From JAIBJN01 sp963775625 (GTDB taxonomy: Bacteria; Actinomycetota; Thermoleophilia; Gaiellales; Gaiellaceae): 64,000 nucleotides of DNA. This document shows, one piece after another, positions 50,214 to 58,046 of the stretch. Position 1 is the stretch's first letter; every line of letters starts with the position of its first letter. The notes under the pieces were generated by a model. It was not told the DNA's origin, searched no databases, and was given only the letters and a program-made list of their open reading frames with translations. The position numbers were made by a program, and so were the translations under genes. The stretch covers positions 1 to 64,000 of the forward strand of contig CAVZJM010000001.1 in NCBI GenBank assembly GCA_963775625.1, in the 5' to 3' direction.

Positions 50214-51173
50214 TCAGAGGTCTTCCCCGGCGGCCAGCGTGCGCAGGGGCGTGAAATCAGGCCCGAGGACGGCGAGGTCGGCCCGATAGCCGGGCGCGAG
50301 CCGTCCGCGGTCGGCGAGGCCGAGCACCTGCGCCGGGACGAGGCTCGCCATCCTGGCCGCCTCGGCCAGCCCGAAACGCGCCATGCGCGCGACCACGGCG
50401 GCGCCGCTGCGGTCGCCGCCCAGCAGCGATCCGTCCACCTGCTGCTGCGGTGCGGGCACCTTGTCGCTGGTGAGCGCGATCCGGCCCGGCCCCGCCACGC
50501 GGAGGGCGAGCTCCTCCACGAGCGGATGCAGGTGGCGGCCGTCGGGGATCAGGCCGATCGTCGCCCGCTCGTCCAGAAGCAGCGTCAGGACGGGCCCGGG
50601 CGAGCGAGCGCGCGGCGGCTTCATCGCGTTCCAGAGGTGCGTGGCGAAGCGCGCGCCGGCGTCGAGGGCCGCCTTCGTCGTCAGGTCGTTCGCGTGCGAG
50701 TGGCCGAGCGCGGCGACGATCCCGGCCGCAGCCAGCCGCTCGACCGCGACGAGCGCGAGCGGGAGCTCTGGCGCCAGCGTGACGAGCCGGACGAGGTCGC
50801 GCGCCTCCACCCACTCGTCGACGGCGCCGAGATCGACGGGCGTCAGCTCCTCGACCGGAATGGCTCCCGCCGCCTGCGGGTTCAGAAAGGGCCCCTCCAG
50901 GTGGAGGCCGAGGCAGAGCGGATCCTCCACCGCCTCGACTCGGCGGGTGGCGAGCAGGTAGCCCGTGACGCCGGTCGCAGCCAGGCCTTGGGGGTCGTAG
51001 ACCTGCAGGTCGATGAAGCCCGGGAAGACCAGCGGCTCCTCGGCTCCGCCCTCTCTCCGCTCGACCGCGGCGATGGCTCCGTCCTCCACGACGAGCGCTC
51101 CGGGGAAGGGGCCCTCGATCGGGTCAACGAGAAGTCCCTCTAAAGTGTGACGGCTTCGCACCCGATCTATCAT
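50214..51173 (-). CDS. nagA: N-acetylglucosamine-6-phosphate deacetylase-like amidohydrolase
   Basis: NagA removes acetate from GlcNAc-6-phosphate in amino-sugar recycling. The 319-residue protein has LVFPGFIDLQVYDPQG near 48, LGLHLEGPFLNPQAAG near 88 with the metal Glu, AALGHSHANDLTTKAA near 154, FATHLWNAMKPPRARSPGP near 176, and LIPDGRHLHPLVEEL near 208. LTSDKVPAP replaces the usual TDA-type catalytic Asp loop, and its Asp near 237 would serve. The 319 residues are shorter than the usual 360-400. ATG at 51173 is 24 bp from the divergent response regulator start. Confidence 0.87.
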   Translation of the reverse strand: MIDRVRSRHTLEGLLVDPIEGPFPGALVVEDGAIAAVERREGGAEEPLVFPGFIDLQVYDPQGLAATGVTGYLLATRRVEAVEDPLCLGLHLEGPFLNPQAAGAIPVEELTPVDLGAVDEWVEARDLVRLVTLAPELPLALVAVERLAAAGIVAALGHSHANDLTTKAALDAGARFATHLWNAMKPPRARSPGPVLTLLLDERATIGLIPDGRHLHPLVEELALRVAGPGRIALTSDKVPAPQQQVDGSLLGGDRSGAAVVARMARFGLAEAARMASLVPAQVLGLADRGRLAPGYRADLAVLGPDFTPLRTLAAGEDL

Positions 51174-51197
51174 CGTGCCTGGGGAGCGAGCCGCACT

Positions 51198-51818
51198 ATG
51201 TCGAACGAAATCACCTGCCTGATCGCCGACGACCACGAGGTCGTGAGAGAGGGGCTGCGCCTCTCCCTCTCGCGCGCGCCGCAGATCCGCGTCGTGGGCG
51301 AGGCCTCCGACGGCGCGAGCGCCGTCGCGGTCGCGGAGCGCCGGCGGCCGAACGTGGTGATCATGGACGTGCGCATGCCGGGAATGGACGGGCTCGAAGC
51401 CACGAAGATCCTGGCGGAACGCCTGCCGACGACAGCCGTGCTCATCTTCACGGCGTACGGGGAGCGAAGCCTCCTCGGCCGCGGTCTCGAGGCGGGCGCC
51501 AAGGGTTACATCTTGAAGGAAGCGCCTCACCAGACGCTGCTCCGGGCGATCGAGAAGGTCGCGAGCGGCGAGGGCTACGTGGATCCGGCCCTCATGCCGG
51601 CGCTGCTCACGCGCGAGCGGGAGGAGATGCTCACGGTGCGTGAGCGCGAGATCCTCCAGCTGCTCGCCGACGGCATGTCCAACGCGGACGTCGCGGCAAG
51701 GCTCTTCATCAGCCAGGAGACGGTGAAGAGCCACGTGCGGCACATCCTCGCCAAGCTCGAGGCGGACACGCGCACCCATGCAGTCGCCATCGCGCTGCGG
51801 GAATCGATCATCGACTAG
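51198..51818 (+). CDS. LuxR-family response regulator
   Basis: The 206-residue regulator has a receiver domain with the acidic pair in CLIADDHEVVREGLRL, the phospho-Asp in NVVIMDVRMPGMDGLEATKI near 55, the conserved Thr in LIFTAYGE and the Lys in KGYILKEAP. It is followed by a LuxR helix-turn-helix LTVREREILQLLADGMSNAD and ETVKSHVRHILAKLEADTRT. It lies 81 bp before a HisKA_3-type sensor protein on the same strand, so it is that sensor's likely partner. Confidence 0.93.
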   Translation: MSNEITCLIADDHEVVREGLRLSLSRAPQIRVVGEASDGASAVAVAERRRPNVVIMDVRMPGMDGLEATKILAERLPTTAVLIFTAYGERSLLGRGLEAGAKGYILKEAPHQTLLRAIEKVASGEGYVDPALMPALLTREREEMLTVREREILQLLADGMSNADVAARLFISQETVKSHVRHILAKLEADTRTHAVAIALRESIID

Positions 51819-51899
51819 AGGCCCGATGCGGAGTTGACGTGCCGTGGCAACCATGGCGCGCCCCACTTCGCTTCAGGCCTCTCGCCGCTACGCTCAGGG

Positions 51900-53111
51900 G
51901 TGAGCGTGGGCGCTTGGGCTTCTCGCAACGTACGCGGCATCCTGGTCGCCTGCACCGTCGGCGCCGCGCTCATCGGCGCGCTCGGCCTCGCGCTCGGCGA
52001 GGCTGAGGTCGCCGCCGGCGGCCTGGTGGCCTCCACGGCGTTCTTCGGGGCCTTCGCGCTCTACCTGATCGTCTCGGAGCGGCGCCGGCACGAGTCGGCC
52101 GAGGACGAGCTGCAGGCCCAGGCGACCTTCCTCGAGTCGCTGGTCGACTCCATCGGGGCCGTCTCGTCCACGCTCGACGCGACCGAGATCCTCGACCGCA
52201 CCTGCGAGGAGGCGAGGCGCCTCTTCGACGCCCGCAGCGCGCGCATTCTCCCGGCCGGTCGCCCGGGCGGTGACGAGGCTCGCCCTGGCGGCGAGCGGAT
52301 GATCGTCCCGCTGGCCGTCCACGGGGAGCGCCTCGGCGATCTCGAGCTCACCCGCGCGACGCCGTTCCACCGTTGGGACCACATGCGGGCGACCGTGCTC
52401 GCCGACTTCGCCGCCCGGGCGGTCGAGAACTCACGCCTGCTCGAGGAAGCCCGCGACCGCGAGGCCGAGCGAGAGCGCCTGACCGAGCGCCTGATCACCG
52501 CCGAGCAGGACGAGCGCCGCCGTCTCTCGCTCTTCCTCCACGACGGGCCGCTCCAGTCCATGTCCGGCATCGCGCTCATGCACGACGCCGCGCTGGCCGC
52601 GCTTCAGGACGGCCGGAGCGACGACGCGGCGAAGGTGATCGAGAACTCGCTGGAGAAGGAGCGCGACACGATCCGCGTGCTCCGCGACCTGTCCTTCGCG
52701 ATCGAGCCGCTCGTCCTGCGTGACGCCGGGTTCTTCGCGGCGGTGAGGGCGCTCGGCGACCAGATCGAGGCCACGCACCGGATCACCGTCCTCACGGACG
52801 TCGAGTCGGGCGAGCGCCTCGGGGAGAAGACCCAGGTCGCCCTCTACCAGATCATTCGCGAGTCGCTCAACCAGGCGGTGCCCCGGCGGCCCCTGAAGAT
52901 CGAGGTCGCCGTGCGCCAGCGCGACGACGGCGGGTTCGAGGCTGACATCGCCGACGACGGCGTCGTGGAGCGCCGCCGCGCGTCGATCGAGGCGATCGAC
53001 GAGCGCGTGAAGATCCTCAACGGCCGGCTCTCGATCGACAGCGGCGAGCACGGTGGGACGCTCGTCCGGGTGGTCGTTCCCCCGTACGTGGCCGCCGCAC
53101 GAGGGGGCTAG
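51900..53111 (+). CDS. HisKA_3-type sensor kinase with degenerate ATP-binding site
   Basis: The 403-residue protein has two N-terminal membrane helices (about 11-60), a GAF-like domain (85-195), and a HisKA_3 block EQDERRRLSLFLHDGPLQSM with the phospho-acceptor His near 220. The ATPase part is altered. The N-box reads RESLNQAV, with Gln where Asn normally binds Mg, and the D-x-G-x-G box is replaced by ADDGVVERRRASIEA. It ends GGTLVRVVVPPYV. It may be a poor kinase or act mainly as a sensor or phosphatase. GTG at 51900 is favoured by TACGCT (51889-51894) 5 bases before it. Confidence 0.82.
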   Translation: MSVGAWASRNVRGILVACTVGAALIGALGLALGEAEVAAGGLVASTAFFGAFALYLIVSERRRHESAEDELQAQATFLESLVDSIGAVSSTLDATEILDRTCEEARRLFDARSARILPAGRPGGDEARPGGERMIVPLAVHGERLGDLELTRATPFHRWDHMRATVLADFAARAVENSRLLEEARDREAERERLTERLITAEQDERRRLSLFLHDGPLQSMSGIALMHDAALAALQDGRSDDAAKVIENSLEKERDTIRVLRDLSFAIEPLVLRDAGFFAAVRALGDQIEATHRITVLTDVESGERLGEKTQVALYQIIRESLNQAVPRRPLKIEVAVRQRDDGGFEADIADDGVVERRRASIEAIDERVKILNGRLSIDSGEHGGTLVRVVVPPYVAAARGG

Positions 53112-53122
53112 ACTCCCGCCGG

Positions 53123-53318
53123 ATGCACGCCGAGGGGAAGTACCTGCTCTTCGTCTCCAAGCCCTCCGGCTACGAGCTCCTCGAGCGCAATGGCGAGCCC
53201 CCGGCCCCCGGGGCCGAGGTCGAGCTTGAGGAAGGCGCCCGCTTCACGGTCGTCAAGGTTGGCCCCGTCGCCGCTTCCGGACGACGAGCGCCCGTGCGCG
53301 TACCTCCAGGCCGCGTAG
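53123..53318 (+). pseudogene. Small conserved hypothetical protein, frameshifted near its C-terminus
   Basis: ATG at 53123 starts MHAEGKYLLFVSKPSGYELL, then EGARFTVVKVGP. A run of four C at 53263-53266 then shifts the frame. Removing one C restores PSPLPDDERPCAYLQAA and a TAG at 53316-53318, the ending I expect from similar actinobacterial proteins (a K-I-G-P-S-P-L-P-x-D-x-R-P-C-A-Y pattern). As written, the frame continues to 53332 with an unlikely basic tail. TAGACT (53109-53114) lies 8 bases upstream. Function unknown. Confidence 0.68.
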
Positions 53319-53339
53319 CCCGAGCCAAGTAACAGTCTG

Positions 53340-54389
53340 TTACTTGCCGAGGGCGTCGTCGGCCGCGAGCTTGCCGAGAACGAGCGCCGAGGCGAGCGCG
53401 CTCGACCAGCCGCCCGTCGAGATCCCGCCGGCGTCGGCTCCCGCCACCCAGAGCCCGTCCGCGGCACGACCGCGCTCGTCGATCCGGACGCCGCCGAGCG
53501 TCGTCGTGATCGCCGCCCGGACTTCGACCCGGGTCGCGCCGTCCACCCGCTCGACCGACGCGTCCGCCTCGCGCGCCGCCTCGATCGCCTCGGCGACCGT
53601 GCGCTCGCGTACCCGCTCGTCCAGGACCTCGTCCGGGACGACGTACCAGGCGCGCGCTCCCGGCTGCCGGGCCGTCCACTGGACGACGTCGACGTCGCCC
53701 CAGTGGTGGGCCTCGAACCGCTCCCCCCGGTCGTTCTCGACAAAGGCGAGTCGGGCGTAGACCTGTGCGAGCGGCACGAAGTCCTCGGGCCCGATCCGAG
53801 GCGCGGCTGCGAGGTTGCGGCCGTAGAACTCGTCCAGCCCGGCGGAGAGCTCGGCGCCGCGGCCGAGCGCGAGCCGGAGGCCGTCGCCGGCGCTCCACGG
53901 ATTTGCCCTGAGGACGAGAGGCTCGGACGTGATGTAGCGGCGGACGAGCTCCCGGTCGGCCTGGAAGCCGCCCGTGGCGAGAATCGTCGGCACGCCGTCG
54001 GGCAGCTCGACGAGCGGCGCGTCCAGCCGGATCTGCCCCGCGCGAGACGCCAGCGCCTCCGTCAGGCCGCGCGGATCGAAGCGGAGACCTGCCGTGCGCG
54101 GGTTTCCTGTCTCTCGGGCGACGACCGGTGCGCCGAGCGACTCGAGCCAGGCGAGCGCGTCGTCGAGGGCCTCCCAGACGACCCGCTGGAGCGCGGGGTC
54201 GCCTCCGGGGCACTCGGCCCGGAACGCCTCCCACTCGCGGTAGCGCCAGACCACGCCGCTGGAGAGGAGCATGGAGCCGCCCGGCCGGTCGCCCTTCTCG
54301 TGGACGACGACTTCGGCGCCCAGCTCCCGCGCGCGGGCCGCCGCCGCGAGCCCGGCCATCCCGGCGCCCGCGACGACCAGATCGGGCAG
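53340..54389 (-). CDS. FAD-dependent oxidoreductase, fumarate reductase/ketosteroid dehydrogenase-like
   Basis: The Rossmann segment LVVAGAGMAGLAAAARARE (G-x-G-x-x-G) opens the protein, followed by HEKGDRPGGSMLLSSGVVWR, ATGGFQADRELVRRYI and, near the end, DGLWVAGADAGGISTGGWSS, the second FAD-binding block. At about 350 residues it is shorter than most family members (450-570), so substrate-domain parts are reduced. No ATG or GTG precedes the Rossmann motif; CTG at 54389, 6 bases after AGAGG, is the only start that keeps it. ATG 54359 would cut into the motif. It is 9 bp downstream of the glyoxalase-fold gene. Confidence 0.8.
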   Translation of the reverse strand: MPDLVVAGAGMAGLAAAARARELGAEVVVHEKGDRPGGSMLLSSGVVWRYREWEAFRAECPGGDPALQRVVWEALDDALAWLESLGAPVVARETGNPRTAGLRFDPRGLTEALASRAGQIRLDAPLVELPDGVPTILATGGFQADRELVRRYITSEPLVLRANPWSAGDGLRLALGRGAELSAGLDEFYGRNLAAAPRIGPEDFVPLAQVYARLAFVENDRGERFEAHHWGDVDVVQWTARQPGARAWYVVPDEVLDERVRERTVAEAIEAAREADASVERVDGATRVEVRAAITTTLGGVRIDERGRAADGLWVAGADAGGISTGGWSSALASALVLGKLAADDALGK

Positions 54390-54398
54390 GACGGGCCT

Positions 54399-55079
54399 CT
54401 ACGTGAGCGAGAACGTCGGCTTGTGCTCGACGTACTCGAGCTTGATGCGGTCCGGGCCCCAGACGAAGACCGCGTACGTGTTCGGCGCGTCGACGACGTC
54501 GGCGATCTCGAGACCGCGGCGCTCCGCCTCCTCGATGTGGTCGTCCGCCGACTCGACGCGCAGGCCCAGGTGGTTGAGCAGAGGCCGGTCGCTCTCTCCC
54601 GGATCGCCCCGCTCGAGCAGGATGGACGCGTCGCCGGCGCGGAGGCGGCCGTCCTCCGACTCGAAGCCGAGCTCGGCGAGACGGGCGAACGTCGCCGCAG
54701 GATCGGGCACGCGGAAGGCCACGTGGTCGAGGTCGTACTCGACGCCCTCGTCCACCTCGACGAAGGCCAGGCGAAGACCCTCGCCGGCCTCGAGCTCGGC
54801 GCGCCCGTCCACACGCTCGACCTCCACGTCGGCAGGGAGGGCGGCCAGCGCCTCCTCCAGGTCGAAGACGCGAAGGCCCACCCGCGCGAGGACGCCCGGG
54901 TCACGCGGCCCCTCCTCCGCGAAGAGCGTCAGCTTGCCGCGCCGCGCGTCGGAGCCGAGGAGGGTGAACCTCTCGGTCCGGTCGACCACGTGCATGCCGG
55001 TGTGCGAGGTCAGGAAGCCCGCGAGCGCGTCGCGGTCGGCTACCCAGAGGGCCACGTGGTCCAGCGTCTCGATCTTCAT
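54399..55079 (-). CDS. Two-domain VOC (glyoxalase/bleomycin resistance) protein
   Basis: The 226-residue protein has two VOC modules: residues 5-110 (LDHVALWVADRDALAGFLTS) and 118-220 (YDLDHVAFRVPDPAATFARL, LNHLGLRVESADDHIEEAER, FVWGPDRIKLEYVEHKPTFS). Metal ligands of this fold are usually two His and a Glu; the second half keeps H in LDHVAF and LNHLGL and E in KLEYVE. Extradiol dioxygenases, glyoxalases and isomerases share the layout. TACGCT (55087-55092) lies 7 bases before the ATG, fitting a leaderless transcript. Confidence 0.85.
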   Translation of the reverse strand: MKIETLDHVALWVADRDALAGFLTSHTGMHVVDRTERFTLLGSDARRGKLTLFAEEGPRDPGVLARVGLRVFDLEEALAALPADVEVERVDGRAELEAGEGLRLAFVEVDEGVEYDLDHVAFRVPDPAATFARLAELGFESEDGRLRAGDASILLERGDPGESDRPLLNHLGLRVESADDHIEEAERRGLEIADVVDAPNTYAVFVWGPDRIKLEYVEHKPTFSLT

Positions 55080-55197
55080 CGGTCGGAGCGTACCCATCTC
55101 CTGTTTGTGTCGAACGGCGAGCCCGTCTTACGCATTCCGGCGGCCTGCGACGGCGACGTAGAATCGCTTCCGTCCCCAGCTGAGGAGGTCCAGCCCG

Positions 55198-56212
55198 ATG
55201 CTCACCTTCGGCGTCACCGTTCTGCCTGATCCGCCGCACACGCGCTTTCTCGAGCTCATGCAGCTCGCCGAGGCGAACGGATTCGACCACGGCTGGACCT
55301 ACGACTCCCACATCCTCTGGCACGACGCATATCCGCTGCTGACGCTGCTCGCCACGCAGACCGAGACGCTCAAGTTCGGCCACTGCGTCACGAACCCGGG
55401 CACGCGGGAGCCGACGGTCACGGCGAGCGCCTACGCGACCCTGCACGCGATGTCCGGCGGACGGGCGGTGATGGGCATCGGCCGCGGGGATTCCGCCAGG
55501 CGCGTGATCGGACAGGAGCCGGTGAAGATGGCCGAGTTCGAGGCCTCCTGCGCGATGATCAAGGAGCTGATGAACGGGCGCACCGTGGAGTGGAACGGGA
55601 AGGAGCTCGAGCTCACCTGGGCCAAGGACCGTGAGCGCATCCCCATGTACATCGCCGCCTACGGGCCGCGGGCGCTCGGCGTCGCCGGCCGCGTCGGGGA
55701 CGGGGTGATCATCCAGCTCGCCGACCCCGTGATCATCCAGTGGATCATGGAGCAGGCCCGCACGGCGGCGGCCGAGGCCGGGCGCGACCCGGACGAGCTC
55801 GAGTGCATCGTCTGCGCGCCCAGCATCGTCACCGACGACCTGCAGGAGGCCCGCGACGCCGTCCGCTGGTTCCCGGCGATGGTGTCGAACCACGTCATGG
55901 ACCTGATCGAGCGCTACGGAGAGCATTCGGAGATCCCGAGCGAGCTCACCGACTACGTGAAGGCGCGAAAGTTCTACGACTACAAGGACCACAGCCGCGA
56001 GGGGGCCGCGCACGGGGAGTTCGTCACCGACGAGATCGCCGACCGCTTCAGCGTCATCGGGAGTGCCGACGCGATCAAGGAGAAGCTGCAGGGAGCTCGA
56101 CTCGATCGGCGTCGACCACTTCAACATCTACCTGATGACGCACGGCCAGGAGGTGATCCTGGACACGTACGGCGCGTCGATCATCCCCGACCTCAGGCAG
56201 GCCGCCGTCTGA
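55198..56212 (+). pseudogene. F420-dependent LLM-class oxidoreductase, frameshifted near its end
   Basis: The luciferase-like TIM barrel opens LTFGVTVLPDPPHTRFLELM, with WTYDSHILWHDAYPLLTLLA, GHCVTNPGTREPTVTASAYA and GRAVMGIGRGDSARRVIGQE, closely like the TIGR03842 group of F420-dependent enzymes. At 56091 a GGG run holds one base too many: after AIKEKLQ the correct ending, ELDSIGVDHFNIYLMTHGQE, lies in another frame and stops at 56210-56212, overlapping the cupin ATG. The intact form would have about 337 residues. A strong GAGGAGG site precedes ATG 55198. Sequencing error is the simplest cause. Confidence 0.85.
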
Positions 56213-56535
56213 TGGCGGCGGCCCACGAGCACCTCTTCGACGTCTCCGCGGCGAAGCGGCGGCTGGAGGACAGCGGTGGCTACGAGGTCGTCCACACGTC
56301 GCCGGGCCTCGAGGTGGGCGTCTACGTGCTCGTCGCGCCGGAGCCCGACCGCCAGCAGCCGCACGAAGACGACGAGGTCTACATCGTGCTCGAGGGCAGC
56401 GGCACCCTCCAGGTCGAGGACGAGGAGGTCGACCTCGCGGAGGGTCAGGCAATGTTCGTCGCGGCCCACGCGGAGCACCGCTTCACCGCGTACGAGCGCC
56501 TGAGCCTGCTCGTCATCTTCACCCGCCCGACGTGA
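56212..56535 (+). CDS. Cupin-domain protein
   Basis: The 107-residue single-domain cupin has motif 1 around QQPHEDDEVYIVLEGSGTLQ (49-68) and motif 2 around EGQAMFVAAHAEHRFTAYER (78-95), with His and Glu as likely metal ligands. Cupins of this size can be isomerases, dioxygenases or small-ligand binders. ATG at 56212 shares a base with the stop of the oxidoreductase, and its own stop overlaps the GTG of the next gene, so it is the middle gene of a three-gene unit. Confidence 0.85.
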   Translation: MAAAHEHLFDVSAAKRRLEDSGGYEVVHTSPGLEVGVYVLVAPEPDRQQPHEDDEVYIVLEGSGTLQVEDEEVDLAEGQAMFVAAHAEHRFTAYERLSLLVIFTRPT

Positions 56536-57500
56536 CGCGCCTCGTCGCCGCCACCGGAGCGGGCGTCGCACGCCTCGATCTCGACGGAGACGCGTGGCAG
56601 GTCGAGCTCACCGCCCGAGAGAGCGGCATCTCGTGCCTCGCCCGCGACCCCCGCGACCCGGACTTCCTCATCGGAGGGGGCCGCGGGACCGGCGTCTGGC
56701 GGAGCGGCGACGCCGGCGCGGGTTGGAAGCGCCTCGACTTCCCGCAGCCCGACGTCTTCTCCGTGGCGGTCAGCGGCGCCGACGGGGCCGTCTACGCCGG
56801 TTGCGAGCCGAGCATGCTCTTCGTCAGCCGCGATCGCGGCGAGCGGTGGACCGAGCTCGCGAGCCTGCGCGAGATCCCCTCGGCCCCGACCTGGAGCTTC
56901 CCGCCACGGCCGTGGACGTCGCACGTGCGCTGGATCGCGCCCAGCCCGCACGACGCCGACCTGCTGCTCGTCGGGATCGAGCTCGGCGGGGTGATGCGAA
57001 GCGAGGACGGCGGAATGACCTGGAGCGACCACCGGCCCGGCGCCCAGCCGGACTGTCACTCCCTCGCCTGGCACCCGAACGCTCCCGGCAGGGCGTACGA
57101 GGCGGGCGGCGGGGGCGCCGCGTGGAGCTTCGACGGCGGGGTAAGCTGGGAGGCCGCCGATGCCGGCCGCGACCGGCACTACACCTGGGCTGTCGCCGTC
57201 GATCCGACCGATCCCGACCGCTGGTTCGTCTCGGCGAGCACCGGGCCCTACGCGGCCCACGGCCGAGGCTCGGCCGAGGCGCAGGTCTATCGCTGGCGCG
57301 GCCCGGGCCCGTGGGAGCTGCTCGCCGGCGGTCTCCCGCAGCCGCTCGACGAGATGCCGTACGCGCTTGCGTTCGCGGGCGACGTGCTCGTCGCTGGGCT
57401 CGCCGACGGGACGGCTTATGCGAGCCGCGACTCCGGCGACTCGTGGGAGCGCGCGCGGCTCGAGGGCGAGCCGCCGGAGCGAATTCTGGCGTTCGCCTAG
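56532..57500 (+). CDS. BNR/Asp-box beta-propeller protein
   Basis: The 322-residue protein carries at least five Asp-box repeats of the sialidase/sortilin type: WRSGDAGAGWKRL, VSRDRGERWTEL, MRSEDGGMTWSDH, WSFDGGVSWEAA and YASRDSGDSWERA, spaced about 45-60 residues. It is a beta-propeller without a signal peptide, so it is intracellular. Sialidase catalytic residues are not seen. GTG at 56532 overlaps the cupin stop. Such proteins often follow LLM oxidoreductases in actinobacteria by my recollection, with unknown role. Confidence 0.82.
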   Translation: MTRLVAATGAGVARLDLDGDAWQVELTARESGISCLARDPRDPDFLIGGGRGTGVWRSGDAGAGWKRLDFPQPDVFSVAVSGADGAVYAGCEPSMLFVSRDRGERWTELASLREIPSAPTWSFPPRPWTSHVRWIAPSPHDADLLLVGIELGGVMRSEDGGMTWSDHRPGAQPDCHSLAWHPNAPGRAYEAGGGGAAWSFDGGVSWEAADAGRDRHYTWAVAVDPTDPDRWFVSASTGPYAAHGRGSAEAQVYRWRGPGPWELLAGGLPQPLDEMPYALAFAGDVLVAGLADGTAYASRDSGDSWERARLEGEPPERILAFA

Positions 57501-57503
57501 GAA

Positions 57504-57950
57504 CTAAGACCGGGCCGGGGTCGCAGGCTCGTACCGGGCGGTCGCGTCCTTGGCGACGACGAGCACCGGGCACGGCGCTTGCAGGACGAGCGCTTTCGAC
57601 ACGCTCCCCAGCAGCAGCTCGCCGACCCGGTTGCGGCCGCGCGAGCCCGCGACGACGAGGTCGTAGCCGCCCTCCCCGGCGACCCGGGTGATCTCGCCGA
57701 CCGGATCGCCGTGCTCCATCTGCATGGTCGACTCGATGCCTCGCTCGCGGAGAAACGCGTGGGCCCGGGCAACGTCCTCGTGGGCGTGCGGGCGCAGGCC
57801 GACGTGGCCGCCGGACTTGGACCCTCGCGCGTCGGGGGGCACGACGCTCAGGATCGTGATCTCGGACTCCGGGGCACCGCCGAGCTCTACCGCGGTGGCG
57901 AGAGCGCTGTCGCTGTGCTCGAAGCCGTCGTAGGCCAGCAGGATCTTCAT
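57504..57950 (-). CDS. Universal stress protein (UspA family)
   Basis: The 148-residue protein has the Usp fold: KILLAYDGFEHSDSALATAV at the N-terminus with an Asp that contacts ATP, and the ATP-binding motif G-x2-G-x9-G-S in VAGSRGRNRVGELLLGSVSK near 105-120, then CPVLVVAKD. It is therefore likely an ATP-binding Usp. AGGAGGAGC precedes ATG 57950, a strong site. It is convergent with the beta-propeller gene, with a 3 bp gap. Confidence 0.93.
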   Translation of the reverse strand: MKILLAYDGFEHSDSALATAVELGGAPESEITILSVVPPDARGSKSGGHVGLRPHAHEDVARAHAFLRERGIESTMQMEHGDPVGEITRVAGEGGYDLVVAGSRGRNRVGELLLGSVSKALVLQAPCPVLVVAKDATARYEPATPARS

Positions 57951-58017
57951 TGCTCCTCCTTTTCCGCGAGCATGACTCCGGTACCCGCCTGGCGCATCCG
58001 CGAATCGCCTGACCGAA

Positions 58018-58036
58018 GCTGCGGGCTCTCCGCAGC
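58018..58036 (-). terminator. Possible hairpin terminator after the OLD-family gene
   Basis: GCTGCGG (58018-58024) pairs with CCGCAGC (58030-58036) around a 5-base loop, 11 bp downstream of the OLD-family stop on its strand. There is no T-run, so if it terminates it is not a standard intrinsic terminator. GC-rich DNA makes such stems common. Confidence 0.3.
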
Positions 58037-58046
58037 AACGTACCGC

